Source of the DNA: Caldilineaceae bacterium
GTDB taxonomy: Bacteria; Chloroflexota; Anaerolineae; Caldilineales; Caldilineaceae
Length of the DNA: 64,000 bases
Direction of reading: 5' to 3'
NCBI GenBank assembly: GCA_020634755.1
Contig: JACKBC010000020.1
Location: 49,719 to 113,718, forward strand
Part shown: in pieces, positions 39,555 through 48,495 of the stretch
Position numbering within the stretch: position 1 is the first letter of the stretch
Layout: the number at the start of each line of letters is the position of its first letter
Position numbers and translations under genes: made by a program
The notes under the pieces: model-generated
What the model was told of the DNA's origin: nothing
What the model saw: the letters and a program-made list of their open reading frames with translations, nothing else
Databases searched by the model: none

Positions 39555-39854
39555 TCACCTATCGGGTTCATCTAATAACAGCTCAACCGAGATCAACGGC
39601 AAGCCTAGGTTGTACAGATAATTGAGCACCCCGAATAGGGCTGATTGGTCGACCACGCTGCCAACGAAGATTGTAACGCGCAGCCCGCTATATGAGTGGT
39701 TACAAAGCACCCATGCACCACTGAGTCTATCAAGCCAATGCGCATCGAAGATGCCCTGGGTGCAGATGCGATAGCGAGCCGGTGCATCCGGGTTCAGTAT
39801 TTGTGCATCAGTCGACATGAGGTTGTGCTCACTGTGGATGCACCCTACGTGCAT
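39555..39854 (-). CDS. Small conserved-type protein of unknown function (about 88-99 residues)
   Basis: The C-terminal part reads YRICTQGIFDAHWLDRLSGA, then LRVTIFVGSVVDQSALFGVL and LNYLYNLGLPLISVELL. From memory this resembles a small-protein family frequent in Chloroflexota and cyanobacteria whose members read '...GHLxxHWSEWFxGL...TxLxGPVVDQAALHGLLxKIRDLxLPLLSV'. No function is known to me. The start is uncertain: ATG 39854 (99 residues) or ATG 39818 (87 residues); neither has a strong Shine-Dalgarno. The 67-bp direct repeat lies 22 bp upstream of the longer start, matching its position in front of the glycosyltransferase gene. It lies upstream of the giant surface-protein gene on the same strand. 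Confidence 0.6.
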   Translation of the reverse strand: MHVGCIHSEHNLMSTDAQILNPDAPARYRICTQGIFDAHWLDRLSGAWVLCNHSYSGLRVTIFVGSVVDQSALFGVLNYLYNLGLPLISVELLLDEPDR

Positions 39855-39875
39855 CTTGGTGACTTGAATTGGATC

Positions 39876-39942
39876 CGCTGTACTGGTATATATGCTAGCA
39901 GGGTTTGCAGACATGCACATCTAACTAAAAGTTCTATTTTGG
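39876..39942. repeat. 67-bp direct repeat, copy 2 (upstream of the small conserved gene)
   Basis: Same sequence and orientation as 34612-34678 with two mismatches. Similarity ends sharply on both sides. The copies are 5.26 kb apart and bracket the giant surface-protein gene and the small gene. Confidence 0.88.
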
Positions 39943-39986
39943 TAGGTCCAACATTTAGGGGGATAAAAAGATCAGGGGGTTTACGC

Positions 39987-40027
39987 GCTAGGTAGGCGCC
40001 CATGTTATATTTGGGCGTCTACCTAGC
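39987..40027. terminator. Stem-loop between the MalT-like gene and the small conserved gene
   Basis: Arms GCTAGGTAGGCGCCCA (39987-40002) and its near complement (40012-40027, one mismatch) surround a 9-base AT-rich loop. It lies about 150 bp after the regulator's stop on the minus strand and may serve as its terminator. The stretch 40028-40176 shows nothing else. Confidence 0.65.
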
Positions 40028-40176
40028 CAAGTGACACATTGTGGCTGGAGAAGCCAATACTATTCTAGTGAGGAGCAGACTTTGCAGTGGGGTATTGATT
40101 TTTCTGATTCAACGCAATCTCGCGTGGCTAGCCTTATCAACCTTGTGAGGTCCCGCTGAATCATTTTGGAATGATT

Positions 40177-42960
40177 TTACATGGGGGGAAGGATGCCCAC
40201 GGTACGGGCTTTAGATACGGCCTGCCGTCCATTGCGCACCCCCAGCTTGCTGTAAATGTTGTGGGTATGGTTTTTCACGGTGCCTACCGAAATTACCAAC
40301 GTGTTTGCGATTTCGGCTTGGGTGAGGCGCTGATTGACCAGCACCAACACTTCCAATTCGCGCGGGGTTAGCGGGGTAATGCCATAGCGTTGGGCATGTT
40401 GGGCGGCCAGACCGTCGGGTTGGACAGAGCCATATTCTTGGGTAAAAGCAGCAAGTAAAGAATTGAGATAGTCCGATCCGCCGTGCTGAACTGCAAATTC
40501 GTGCAACAATTTAGCCAGCGGTACGCCAAGGTCGAGAAAGGTGCGCATAAAGTTTCCAGTGCTGGCTTGTGGAAGCACTTGCGCCAAGACGTTGCATGCC
40601 TCCTCCGTACGCCGCAGACCGTACAGGATGAGCGCTTGTAGCGCGCTAATTTGGATAGTTTGAACGATATTATGGAAGCGTTTAGCCTGGCAAAGACAGG
40701 TTTCCGAAAAGGTCAACGCCTCCATCAGCGCATCCGGCTCGTCTATCGCCAGCAGCGCACACAGACGCGTCAAAAATGGCAATTCTACGCCGAACATCAT
40801 GCCCTGTTCCCTTCCGGCGTTAATTTCCTGCGTGCGCTGATAAAGGTCTTGTGTATCACCCCTGCGTAGAGCCAGCCGCACTTCAAAAGAAGCCGAGATG
40901 GCCACCAAGTCGGGGCGACGAATTTCAGCGACAAATTCGTGTGCAGTCTGGGCATAGGCCATCACTTGCACATCGCTTGCCGCCTCTGTGGACGCGCCGT
41001 TGACCAGCGCAATCAGCGCCAACCCAAACAAGCTGCCCTGATATGTGGCCGGATTGGTGCGATAGCGCAAGTTTTCCACCCGCTGCCAGTGCCGAGCAGC
41101 CGCCGCCAGGTCATTCTGTTCGTACTGAACGATGCCGAGCAAATAGTGGGCCCAACCATACCACATATCCACATAACCGATTTCCTGCCAATCGGTCAGG
41201 TTAGCTGCTTCGTCCACCGCGGACACGGCCTGCTGCGCCCAGTAGGCCACGTCAGCCAATTCCCCCCTATATAGACGGAGAATAGCGAGTCCACCGAGCA
41301 AAACGATGCGCGTGGGGCGTTGCTGCGCTTTTTCTTCCTTCAGTGCTGTACGCAGGAGCGCATTGCCCACATCTGCTTTGCCACTGCAACTATAGGCGAA
41401 GGCGAGATGGACCAGCACCTGCGTGCGTGTAAAAACATGCGTGGGCGCCTGTTGCGCCAGCGCGGATTGAAGTACCTCGATCGCTTGGTGGGAATCACCA
41501 CTCCAATAAGTCCACACGCCGCGCAGCGCCGCTAGATCCGCCAACAATGCATGGCGACGCGCGGCAGGTAAGACGTAGTCAGACTGGATTTGGGTCTCGA
41601 TATCTGCAAGCCGCGCCATTTGCACCTGGGGACCTAAACCAAGTGCTGACATCCAGCACTGCGCAACGAGCAGCTCGGGATGCGCCTGGATCGTCTCCTC
41701 AGCAAAAAGGCCGAGCCAACGCGCCAGCGTTGGCCCAGGTGGCTTCTGATCTAGCATGGGATGGAATTGGGTAATGAACAACTCTACGGCAGCGGTTTCA
41801 TCGCCGGCAGCCAGGGCGTGGCGCAGCGCGTCCTCGATCAGTCCCCTCTCGGCATACCATGTACTGGCCGCCTTATGCAGAGCCGCCAGGTTCTCCGGCG
41901 ACTCTGTATGCGTGAGCTGATGATATAGAAAATCACGGAAGAGGTCATGATAGCGCACCCATTCGCCATGCTCATCCAGGGGGATGATAAAGAGATTATA
42001 TGCTTGCAACTGGTCTATCATCGCTTGGCTATGGGTCAGCATAGGTTCTGCCCACAAAGCGGCGGCCAGCGATGCGCAGAAGCGATCGACAATGGCGGTG
42101 CGCAATAAAAAGTCGCGCAGCGGCGCATCCAGTTGCGCCATCACCTCTTCAATAAGATAGCCAACCAGCATTTGGTTATTGCCGCGAAAGCTGGCAAGAA
42201 ACTGCTGCGGGTCTTGACGCTGTAACGCAATGCTCGACAATTGCAAAGCCGTGATCCAGCCTTCTGTGCGGCCATGGAGCAGCTTCAGCGCCTCGTCATC
42301 AACCGATTGCGCGAGCCGCTGCTGCATAAACTGGCGCGCTTCTGCAATAGTAAAGCGCAGATCGGCCGCGCGCAGCTCGCTGAGCTGTTGCGCAATCCGT
42401 AAGCGCGCCAAATGTAGCGGTGGATCGGTGCGCGAGAGAATCACCAAATGCACCCCCTGTGGCTTGTACTGTATCAGATGACGTATGAGCTGATGTACCT
42501 CGCCAGAGTGGATAATATGATAATCATCGAGGACAAGGATGATTTCAGCCGTAAGCATGCTCAACTCGCTGACCATAACGTCAGCAAGGTAGTCTACGCT
42601 GGGGAGTTGTGCCGCCGCCAATAGGCTTTGGGTAGTGGGGCAGGCTGTCGGTTCACAGCGCCGTACGGCGGCAATCAAATAGCGTAGAAAATGGGCAAGC
42701 TGGTTGTCGCCTTCGTCCAATGAGAGCCAGCAGGACGTTGGGGGGGATGACTGTAGACTGGCGGACGCCCCATTTAAGTCAAGGCAAGCCAGCCATTGGC
42801 TCATTAGCGTGCTTTTGCCAAAGCCAGGTGGCGCCGAAAGGAGGGTGAGTTTACGCGTGAGACCATTATCGAGACGAGCGAATAGAGCCGGGCGTTCTAT
42901 CCAATTGCTGTCTATGGGTGGGCGATACAGCTTTGTTGTCAGCAGTGGTGATGATAACAT
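40177..42960 (-). CDS. MalT-like LuxR-family transcriptional regulator (STAND/LAL type)
   Basis: 927 residues. An N-terminal NTPase domain carries Walker A SAPPGFGKST (about residues 38-47) and Walker B-like EIILVLDDYHII. The middle holds a long helical TPR-type region. A C-terminal LuxR helix-turn-helix reads LTPRELEVLVLVNQRLTQAE followed by GTVKNHTHNIYSKLGVRNG. This is the MalT/LAL layout: an ATP-dependent activator that opens on binding a small ligand. ATG 42960 was chosen because the family begins near LLTTKLYRPPIDSNWIERP; an in-frame start at 43113 would add 51 unmatched residues. It is divergent from the peptide ABC operon, which it may control. Ligand unknown. Confidence 0.92.
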   Translation of the reverse strand: MLSSPLLTTKLYRPPIDSNWIERPALFARLDNGLTRKLTLLSAPPGFGKSTLMSQWLACLDLNGASASLQSSPPTSCWLSLDEGDNQLAHFLRYLIAAVRRCEPTACPTTQSLLAAAQLPSVDYLADVMVSELSMLTAEIILVLDDYHIIHSGEVHQLIRHLIQYKPQGVHLVILSRTDPPLHLARLRIAQQLSELRAADLRFTIAEARQFMQQRLAQSVDDEALKLLHGRTEGWITALQLSSIALQRQDPQQFLASFRGNNQMLVGYLIEEVMAQLDAPLRDFLLRTAIVDRFCASLAAALWAEPMLTHSQAMIDQLQAYNLFIIPLDEHGEWVRYHDLFRDFLYHQLTHTESPENLAALHKAASTWYAERGLIEDALRHALAAGDETAAVELFITQFHPMLDQKPPGPTLARWLGLFAEETIQAHPELLVAQCWMSALGLGPQVQMARLADIETQIQSDYVLPAARRHALLADLAALRGVWTYWSGDSHQAIEVLQSALAQQAPTHVFTRTQVLVHLAFAYSCSGKADVGNALLRTALKEEKAQQRPTRIVLLGGLAILRLYRGELADVAYWAQQAVSAVDEAANLTDWQEIGYVDMWYGWAHYLLGIVQYEQNDLAAAARHWQRVENLRYRTNPATYQGSLFGLALIALVNGASTEAASDVQVMAYAQTAHEFVAEIRRPDLVAISASFEVRLALRRGDTQDLYQRTQEINAGREQGMMFGVELPFLTRLCALLAIDEPDALMEALTFSETCLCQAKRFHNIVQTIQISALQALILYGLRRTEEACNVLAQVLPQASTGNFMRTFLDLGVPLAKLLHEFAVQHGGSDYLNSLLAAFTQEYGSVQPDGLAAQHAQRYGITPLTPRELEVLVLVNQRLTQAEIANTLVISVGTVKNHTHNIYSKLGVRNGRQAVSKARTVGILPPM

Positions 42961-43632
42961 ACCTCTTTGCCTTGCTAGCGTTTTGAGCCCACAATGCCTA
43001 ACGTGTTTTACCAGCGAAAAAAATTGACGGCGTTTTCCGCCGCATTCAATCTTAGCTACTTTTACAAATAGATATAAATAGATAATACGCCTCTCCTGAC
43101 AAATGGCCAACAAAAGTACTCTAATATATGCTGTTTATGTAAACTTTTCGAAAGCACTGCGGATAATACGCATTATAAGTTGGAGCGCAGCGCTTTGAGC
43201 AGCGCTCAATTGAATCGATAGGGCCATCGCGAACCTAAAAAAAGCAGGGTTAAAACCCGCGGCTGACACGGCAAAGCGGTCTCAACCGCTTGCCATTTAG
43301 CCGCGGCGGCGGCTTTTCATTGTCAGCTGCCGGATTGATCCGTTGCGATTACGAAGTTCGCAATGGCCCTAATTGAATCGAGCTGTTGAATTGACTTTCT
43401 CTTGATTTTGCGGCATACTCGCATCCAGCTATAGATGCAATCAGTCTCCCTCATGCAACTCCAGAGACACATAGATTTGCGGAAAATTGCGACTGGTACT
43501 CCCCAAAGCGCACGTTAGTATTGGCGCCCAGTCAAAGTTCTTTTGCGAATTGAAGTGCCAAATGGTAGAACTTGCAAGGTTATAGCACTTCCACAATCTG
43601 TTAATCCAATCGCTCTACAAGGAGAATGAACC
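42961..43632. promoter_or_regulatory. Divergent intergenic region between MalT-like regulator and ABC operon
   Basis: 672 bp without a credible gene. It holds the MITE-like element at 43208-43381 and must contain the promoters of the regulator (minus) and of the substrate-binding protein (plus). AAGGAG at 43619-43624 is the ribosome-binding site for the plus-strand gene. I cannot place a convincing promoter. Confidence 0.5.
43208..43381. mobile_element. MITE-like element with nested inverted repeats and 11-bp direct repeats
   Basis: AATTGAATCGA occurs at 43208-43218 and 43371-43381. Just inside, AGGGCCATCGCGAAC (43220-43234) and its complement (43356-43370) pair with one mismatch. Inner pairs GCGGCTGACA/TGTCAGCTGC (43259-43268, 43321-43330) and GGCAAAGCGGT/ACCGCTTGCC (43270-43280, 43285-43294) nest towards the centre. 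A short palindrome GGGTTAAAACCC lies at 43247-43258. The whole can fold into one cruciform. No coding frame is present. The layout fits a non-autonomous miniature element or REPIN-like unit flanked by a target duplication. Confidence 0.65.
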
Positions 43633-45441
43633 ATGCACAAGTACAGAACATCTGTTTTGGGCTGCTTACTGATCCTAGCGCTGCTGCTGGCGGCATGTGG
43701 CGGCGGCGGACCGGCCCCCGCGGCGCCAGCCGATGCCCAGGGAGGCGGCAGCACCACGACCGCTGATACAAGCGCCGACACGGCCGCCGCGCCCGCTGTC
43801 GCCGATGGCGAAGTGCCGCGCAATCGCACAGTTATTGTGGCCCAAAAGACTTCGTACCCACCCGGCGAAATGTGGAGCCCGTACAATCTGGGCGGCACCC
43901 ACCAGGCCGGCATCCAGTTCTTCCACGAACCGCTGGTCTACGCCGATATGCTAGACGGCAATGCCTATCCGTGGCTGGCCGAAAGCTGGGAATATAACGA
44001 CGATGCCACCGAGCTGACCTATCACCTGCGTGATGGCGTTTTCTGGAGCGATGGTGAGCCCTTTACGGCTGAAGATGTGGCCTACACGCTCAACACGCTG
44101 CGCGACTTGGGTAGCGAAGTGCGGCTGGGCGGCGTCTATCAGGTATACGTAAAAGAGGCAACGGCCGTTGATGATTTGACCGTGCAGATCACCTTCAATT
44201 CCCCCGCCCCCCGGTTCCACGACGAAGTGATTGTGGCCAAAGGCGACTCGGCCACCTTTATTGTGCCCAAGCACATATGGGAAGGCCAAAATTGGGCCGA
44301 ATACACGGCCTACAACGATGGCGCTGGGCCAGTTACGACCAGCCCGTGGCGGCTTTCTTTTTCCGACGATACGCGCCGCGTTATCGATCGCGTGGCCACG
44401 TGTGACGAGTGGTGGGCCTGCGCCACCGGTTTCCACGATCTGCCCAAGGTGGAGCGCTATGTACAGCTCACCATTGGCGATGATCAGAATCAAGGGCAGG
44501 CGCTGATCAAGAATGAGATTGACCAAACACACGATCTGCGCGTCGACGTCATTGAAAAGATTCTGGCCGACAATCCCGAAGCCACCACTTGGACCGGCCG
44601 CGAAGGTCCCTACGGCATGGTTTCTTGGTGGCCCACGGCGCTGCATCTGAATAATCAGGACAAGCACTTGGGCAACCCCGAAGTGCGCTGGGCCATCAAC
44701 CGCTATCTGGATCGCCAGAAGCTCATCGACTTTGCATACGATGGCAAGGGGCAGATCTCTAATTGGCCCTTCCCGCCCTTTAAGGGCCTCCAGGATAGCA
44801 TCGACAATCTGGCTGAGCTGGAAGCCAAATATGAGCCGGGCAAATACGATGCGGCAGATGGGGATGCGCGCTTAACCGCCGCAGGCTATACGAAAGACAG
44901 CGAAGGCTTCTGGGCCGACGCCAGCGGTGACCGCATTAAGTGCAACATTACCAGCTTTTCGCTGTGGACCGACTTGGGTCCGGTGCTGGCCGAGACGCTC
45001 CAGCAGCACGGCATTGAATCCAGCTACTCTGAGCCCACCGACGCCTATGATCAGATGGCATCGGGCAATTACGAATGTGGACTCTTTGGACACAACGGCT
45101 CACAGTCGGGCAACATCTATCGCACGTTGCAGCTCTACACCACGGGCGACTCGGGCAACCTCTTCCAATATTCAAATTCTGAATTTGACGCCATTGTAGA
45201 AGAGCTGGCCTACACCGCCGACGAAGCCAAAGTGCGCGAACTCGAGCGAGCCGCCATGGATATTTGGCTGCAAGACTTGCCGGACGTTCAGCTGGTGCAG
45301 TTCTACAACCGCACCGGCAACAACCAGCATTACTGGACCAACTGGCCCTCCACCGCCACCGACCCATACATGAACGGCATCCACCCACACACCGGCTTCC
45401 CCTATATTCTTATGAATCTGGAACCGACCGACGCGCCGTAA
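43633..45441 (+). CDS. ABC transporter family-5 substrate-binding lipoprotein (oligopeptide type)
   Basis: 602 residues. A lipoprotein signal with lipobox LLAAC (Cys 22) is followed by an Ala/Gly/Thr-rich spacer (about 25-60) and a family-5 solute-binding domain (SBP_bac_5). Visible family blocks are LAESWEYNDDATELTYHLRDGVFWSDGEPFTAEDV and VRWAINRYLDRQKLIDFAYDG. It is anchored on the outer face of the membrane and delivers substrate to the two permeases encoded downstream. AAGGAGA lies before the ATG. It is the first gene of the opp/dpp-like operon. Family 5 proteins bind peptides, nickel or oligosaccharides; this one's ligand cannot be told from sequence. Confidence 0.93.
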   Translation: MHKYRTSVLGCLLILALLLAACGGGGPAPAAPADAQGGGSTTTADTSADTAAAPAVADGEVPRNRTVIVAQKTSYPPGEMWSPYNLGGTHQAGIQFFHEPLVYADMLDGNAYPWLAESWEYNDDATELTYHLRDGVFWSDGEPFTAEDVAYTLNTLRDLGSEVRLGGVYQVYVKEATAVDDLTVQITFNSPAPRFHDEVIVAKGDSATFIVPKHIWEGQNWAEYTAYNDGAGPVTTSPWRLSFSDDTRRVIDRVATCDEWWACATGFHDLPKVERYVQLTIGDDQNQGQALIKNEIDQTHDLRVDVIEKILADNPEATTWTGREGPYGMVSWWPTALHLNNQDKHLGNPEVRWAINRYLDRQKLIDFAYDGKGQISNWPFPPFKGLQDSIDNLAELEAKYEPGKYDAADGDARLTAAGYTKDSEGFWADASGDRIKCNITSFSLWTDLGPVLAETLQQHGIESSYSEPTDAYDQMASGNYECGLFGHNGSQSGNIYRTLQLYTTGDSGNLFQYSNSEFDAIVEELAYTADEAKVRELERAAMDIWLQDLPDVQLVQFYNRTGNNQHYWTNWPSTATDPYMNGIHPHTGFPYILMNLEPTDAP

Positions 45442-45449
45442 AAAGAGAT

Positions 45450-45542
45450 AGGGAGTAAGGAGTAGGAAGTAGGGAGTCGTTGACGAAGCCCCATTCCTAC
45501 TCCCAAATTCCTACTCCCTACTCCCACACTTCCCAACTTCCC
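45450..45542. repeat. Heptamer-repeat inverted array between SBP and permease genes
   Basis: Four heptamers AGGGAGT, AAGGAGT, AGGAAGT, AGGGAGT (45450-45477) face several TACTCCC-type heptamers (45495-45525), then CTTCCCAACTTCCC directly before the permease ATG. The arms can pair over their length. This leaves the permease without a Shine-Dalgarno, so its translation may depend on structure or coupling. Confidence 0.8.
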
Positions 45543-46550
45543 ATGACACTTGATTATCTCGTTAAACGCATTGCTCAATTTTTCGTCATTGCCTTTTTGG
45601 CAGCATCTATCAACTTCTTTTTCCCGCGCATGACCGGGCAAGATCCCATCCGGCAGAAGCTGGCGCAGCTGGAGCAGCAGGGGGTTGGCGTTTCCAATGA
45701 AGACGCGCAGGGGCTGGTCGAAACGTACAACAAAAAGTTTGGGCTGGATAAGCCGCTGTGGCAGCAATATCTCACCTATTTGGGCGACACGGCGCGTCTT
45801 GATTTTGGCCAGTCCATCTCCAACTATCCGTCTACAGTCCTCTCCATGATTGGGCGGGCGGTGCCGTGGACCATTGGGCTGCTGCTCACGGCCACGCTCA
45901 TCAGCTTTGCCATTGGTACGCTGGTAGGCGCCCTCATGGCGTGGGGCAAAGCGCCCTATTTTGTGCGCGTCATCTTCCCCGCCTTTTTTACCCTCTCCGC
46001 CGTGCCCTTTTATTTGATGAGCATCATCATGCTCTACATCTTTGCCTTTCGCCTGCCCATCTTTCCCCTCTTTGGCGGCTACAGCCCCAACATTACGCCG
46101 CAGCTCACCATGCGCTTTGCCGTCGACGTATTCCAACACTCGGTGCTGCCCGCCCTCTCGATTGTGCTGGCGCAGATCGGCTTTTGGGCGTTGGGCATGC
46201 GCTCCATGATGGTGACCATCCAGGGTGAAGATTATATGCTGCAAGCTGAAGCCAAGGGGCTCAAGACCCCGCGCATCTTTTTCCGCTACGCTATGCGAAA
46301 TGCGATTCTGCCCCAAATCACCGGGCTGGCGCTTTCGCTGGGCACCATTATATCGGGCGCGATTTTGGTCGAAGTGGTCTTTGGTTATCCGGGCGTGGGC
46401 ACGGTGCTGCTCAATGCCGTGCGCGGTTTTGACTGGTTCGTTATCCAAGGCGTGGTCTTTATGGTCATTGTGACGGTAGCCTTCTCCATGCTGCTCATTG
46501 ATCTCATCTATCCGCTCATTGACCCGCGCATTAACTACAGGAGAGAGTAG
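45543..46550 (+). CDS. Peptide-type ABC transporter permease (OppB/DppB family)
   Basis: 335 residues of the binding-protein-dependent transport permease family. The N-terminal segment LDYLVKRIAQFFVIAFLAASINFFF and about five further membrane spans are visible, with the EAA loop YMLQAEAKGLKTPRIFFRYAMRNAILPQI that contacts the ATPase. Length and order match OppB/DppB. ATG 45543 was chosen because family members begin with this first span. The upstream part of the frame is heptamer repeat with no homology and no ribosome-binding site. It forms the membrane channel with the next gene, whose GTG starts 2 bases after this stop. Confidence 0.92.
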   Translation: MTLDYLVKRIAQFFVIAFLAASINFFFPRMTGQDPIRQKLAQLEQQGVGVSNEDAQGLVETYNKKFGLDKPLWQQYLTYLGDTARLDFGQSISNYPSTVLSMIGRAVPWTIGLLLTATLISFAIGTLVGALMAWGKAPYFVRVIFPAFFTLSAVPFYLMSIIMLYIFAFRLPIFPLFGGYSPNITPQLTMRFAVDVFQHSVLPALSIVLAQIGFWALGMRSMMVTIQGEDYMLQAEAKGLKTPRIFFRYAMRNAILPQITGLALSLGTIISGAILVEVVFGYPGVGTVLLNAVRGFDWFVIQGVVFMVIVTVAFSMLLIDLIYPLIDPRINYRRE

Positions 46551-46551
46551 C

Positions 46552-47463
46552 GTGTCCCAAGAGTTAAGTCCACCCGCCGTTGCCCTGGAAGCGGCGCCGC
46601 CAGCCGCCAGCCGCCTGCGGGCCTTTTTGCGCTATTGCCGGCGCAATCCGCCGCTGGTGGTGGGCATATTGCTGCTGCTGCTGATTGTGGCCTTTGTGCT
46701 GGTTGGTTCCATCAAAACCGATCCCACCGACGCCAAACCGCTTTCCTATCGCCCCAGCCAGCCTCCCTCTGCCGAACATTGGCTGGGCACCGATCGGCTG
46801 GGCAAAGATATTCTGGCCGTCATGGTGGAGGGCACGCCCAAGACCATTCGCATTGGGCTCATCGCCGGCACCATTGGCGTCGTAATTGGAACACTGTTGG
46901 CCTTCTTTAGCGGTTATTACGGCGGCTGGTTCGACACGCTGACCCGCTCGGTCGTTGATATTTTGCGTACAGTACCAGCGCTGCTGGTGCTGGTGGTCAT
47001 TGCCATCTCCATTCCGGGCAATATGTCTGTCGAGACCATGGCGCTAATCGTGGCTGCGCTCTCGTGGCTAAACCCGACGCGCGTGCTGCGGTCGCAGGTG
47101 CTGGTGATCAAGCAGCAATCCTATGTAGAACTGGCCCGCTTTACCGGCATGAGCGGGCCGGAAATTATTGTTAGAGAGATGATGCCCAATCTCATGCCCT
47201 ATATTGTTTCGACATTTGTGATTGCCGTCTCCGCCGGCGTGCTGGCCTCCATCGGGCTGGAAGCGCTGGGGCTGGGTCCCTTTGAAGCCAATACGCTGGG
47301 GATGACCATCTACTGGACCATGTGGTATGGCGCGCTGCTCAATGGCTGGTGGTGGTGGTGGGCGCCCCCCATTGTGGTGATTGTTACGCTCTTTGTGGGC
47401 CTATTTCTCATTTCGCAAGGTCTGGACGAGTGGGCCAACCCGCGGCTGCGGAGGAGTGTCTAA
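46552..47463 (+). CDS. Peptide-type ABC transporter permease (OppC/DppC family)
   Basis: 303 residues. An Ala/Pro-rich cytoplasmic N-terminus leads into the OppC-type N-terminal span (PPLVVGILLLLLIVAFVLVGSI), the block PPSAEHWLGTDRLGKDIL that is a hallmark of the family, and the EAA loop YVELARFTGMSGPEIIVREMMPNLMPYI. It pairs with the OppB-like permease in the inner membrane. GTG 46552 was chosen because AGGAGAG lies 7 bases upstream. An overlapping longer frame starting at 46498 would run through the preceding gene. It ends in the sequence TAATG, where its stop overlaps the start of the ATPase gene. Confidence 0.93.
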   Translation: MSQELSPPAVALEAAPPAASRLRAFLRYCRRNPPLVVGILLLLLIVAFVLVGSIKTDPTDAKPLSYRPSQPPSAEHWLGTDRLGKDILAVMVEGTPKTIRIGLIAGTIGVVIGTLLAFFSGYYGGWFDTLTRSVVDILRTVPALLVLVVIAISIPGNMSVETMALIVAALSWLNPTRVLRSQVLVIKQQSYVELARFTGMSGPEIIVREMMPNLMPYIVSTFVIAVSAGVLASIGLEALGLGPFEANTLGMTIYWTMWYGALLNGWWWWWAPPIVVIVTLFVGLFLISQGLDEWANPRLRRSV

Positions 47464-48455
47464 TGGCCAGTCGACAAGCGCACTCTGCGCAATCGCCGGT
47501 GCTGGAAATCCGCGATCTACACGTACATTATGAAACCGACGCCGGCGCGGTCAAAGCCGTTAGCGGCGTGAATCTTTCGCTATACGAAGGTGAGCGCTTG
47601 GCCCTGGTGGGAGAATCGGGGTGCGGTAAAACGACGCTGGCCCTTTCCATTATGCGTCTCATTAGTTCACCCGCGCGCATTATCAGCGGCGAAATTCTGC
47701 TGAATGGTCGCGATCTGCTCAAGCTGACGGATGAGGAGATGCGCATGACGCGTCTGGCCGAAGTCTCATTGGTGACGCAGGCGGCCATGAATGCGCTCAA
47801 CCCGGTTATGCGCATTGAGGACCAGATCATTGACGGGCTCATTGACCACGGCATTCAGCAGACCCGAGCCGAGCAGCGCGAGCTGGTCCATTCGCTGCTG
47901 GAGCACGTGGGGCTGGACCGCAGCGTGGCCCGCATGTATCCCCACGAGTTGAGCGGCGGCATGAAGCAGCGCGTGGGCATGGCCACCGCCACTGCCCTGC
48001 GCCCCAAGCTGATCATTGCCGACGAGCCCACCAGCGCGCTGGACGTGGTGGTACAGCGCCAAGTCATGACCACATTGGGCCGGTTGCAGCGCGAAACCGG
48101 CGCCGCCGTCATCCTGGTGGGCCACGACATGGGGCTCATTGCTCAATTTGCCGACCGCGTGGGCGTCATGTATGCCGGCAAGCTGGTCGATCTGGCGCCC
48201 ATCGCGCAGATGGTGGAGCAGCCCCTGCACCCCTACTCGCAACTGCTGCTGGAGAGTGTGCCCGGTCTGGACGAAAAGAAAGAGCGGCTGGTCGGCATCC
48301 CCGGCATGCCCCCGCGTCTCATCAACTTGCCGCCCGGCTGCCTCTTTGCGCCCCGCTGCCCGCAGGTCATGCCGCAATGCGCGGAAATTACGCCGGTGTT
48401 GCAGGAGCCGGAGAATCAGCGCGGGCGGCAAGTGGCTTGTCATTTGTATGGGTAA
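47463..48455 (+). CDS. Peptide-type ABC transporter ATPase (OppD/DppD family)
   Basis: 330 residues. Walker A is GESGCGKTT, the ABC signature is LSGGMKQRVGMA, Walker B is LIIADEPTSALD, and the switch His lies in VGHDMGL. The C-terminal Cys-rich region GCLFAPRCPQVMPQC is the oligopeptide-type iron-sulphur-like tail (oligo_HPY). It powers import together with the OppF-like ATPase encoded 1.5 kb downstream. The start overlaps the permease stop by one base (TAATG). In most operons oppF follows immediately; here a toxin-antitoxin segment intervenes. Confidence 0.93.
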   Translation: MASRQAHSAQSPVLEIRDLHVHYETDAGAVKAVSGVNLSLYEGERLALVGESGCGKTTLALSIMRLISSPARIISGEILLNGRDLLKLTDEEMRMTRLAEVSLVTQAAMNALNPVMRIEDQIIDGLIDHGIQQTRAEQRELVHSLLEHVGLDRSVARMYPHELSGGMKQRVGMATATALRPKLIIADEPTSALDVVVQRQVMTTLGRLQRETGAAVILVGHDMGLIAQFADRVGVMYAGKLVDLAPIAQMVEQPLHPYSQLLLESVPGLDEKKERLVGIPGMPPRLINLPPGCLFAPRCPQVMPQCAEITPVLQEPENQRGRQVACHLYG

Positions 48456-48495
48456 GGAACTTGTTCCCCGTTAGGGAGCATGATAAAATGTTGCC

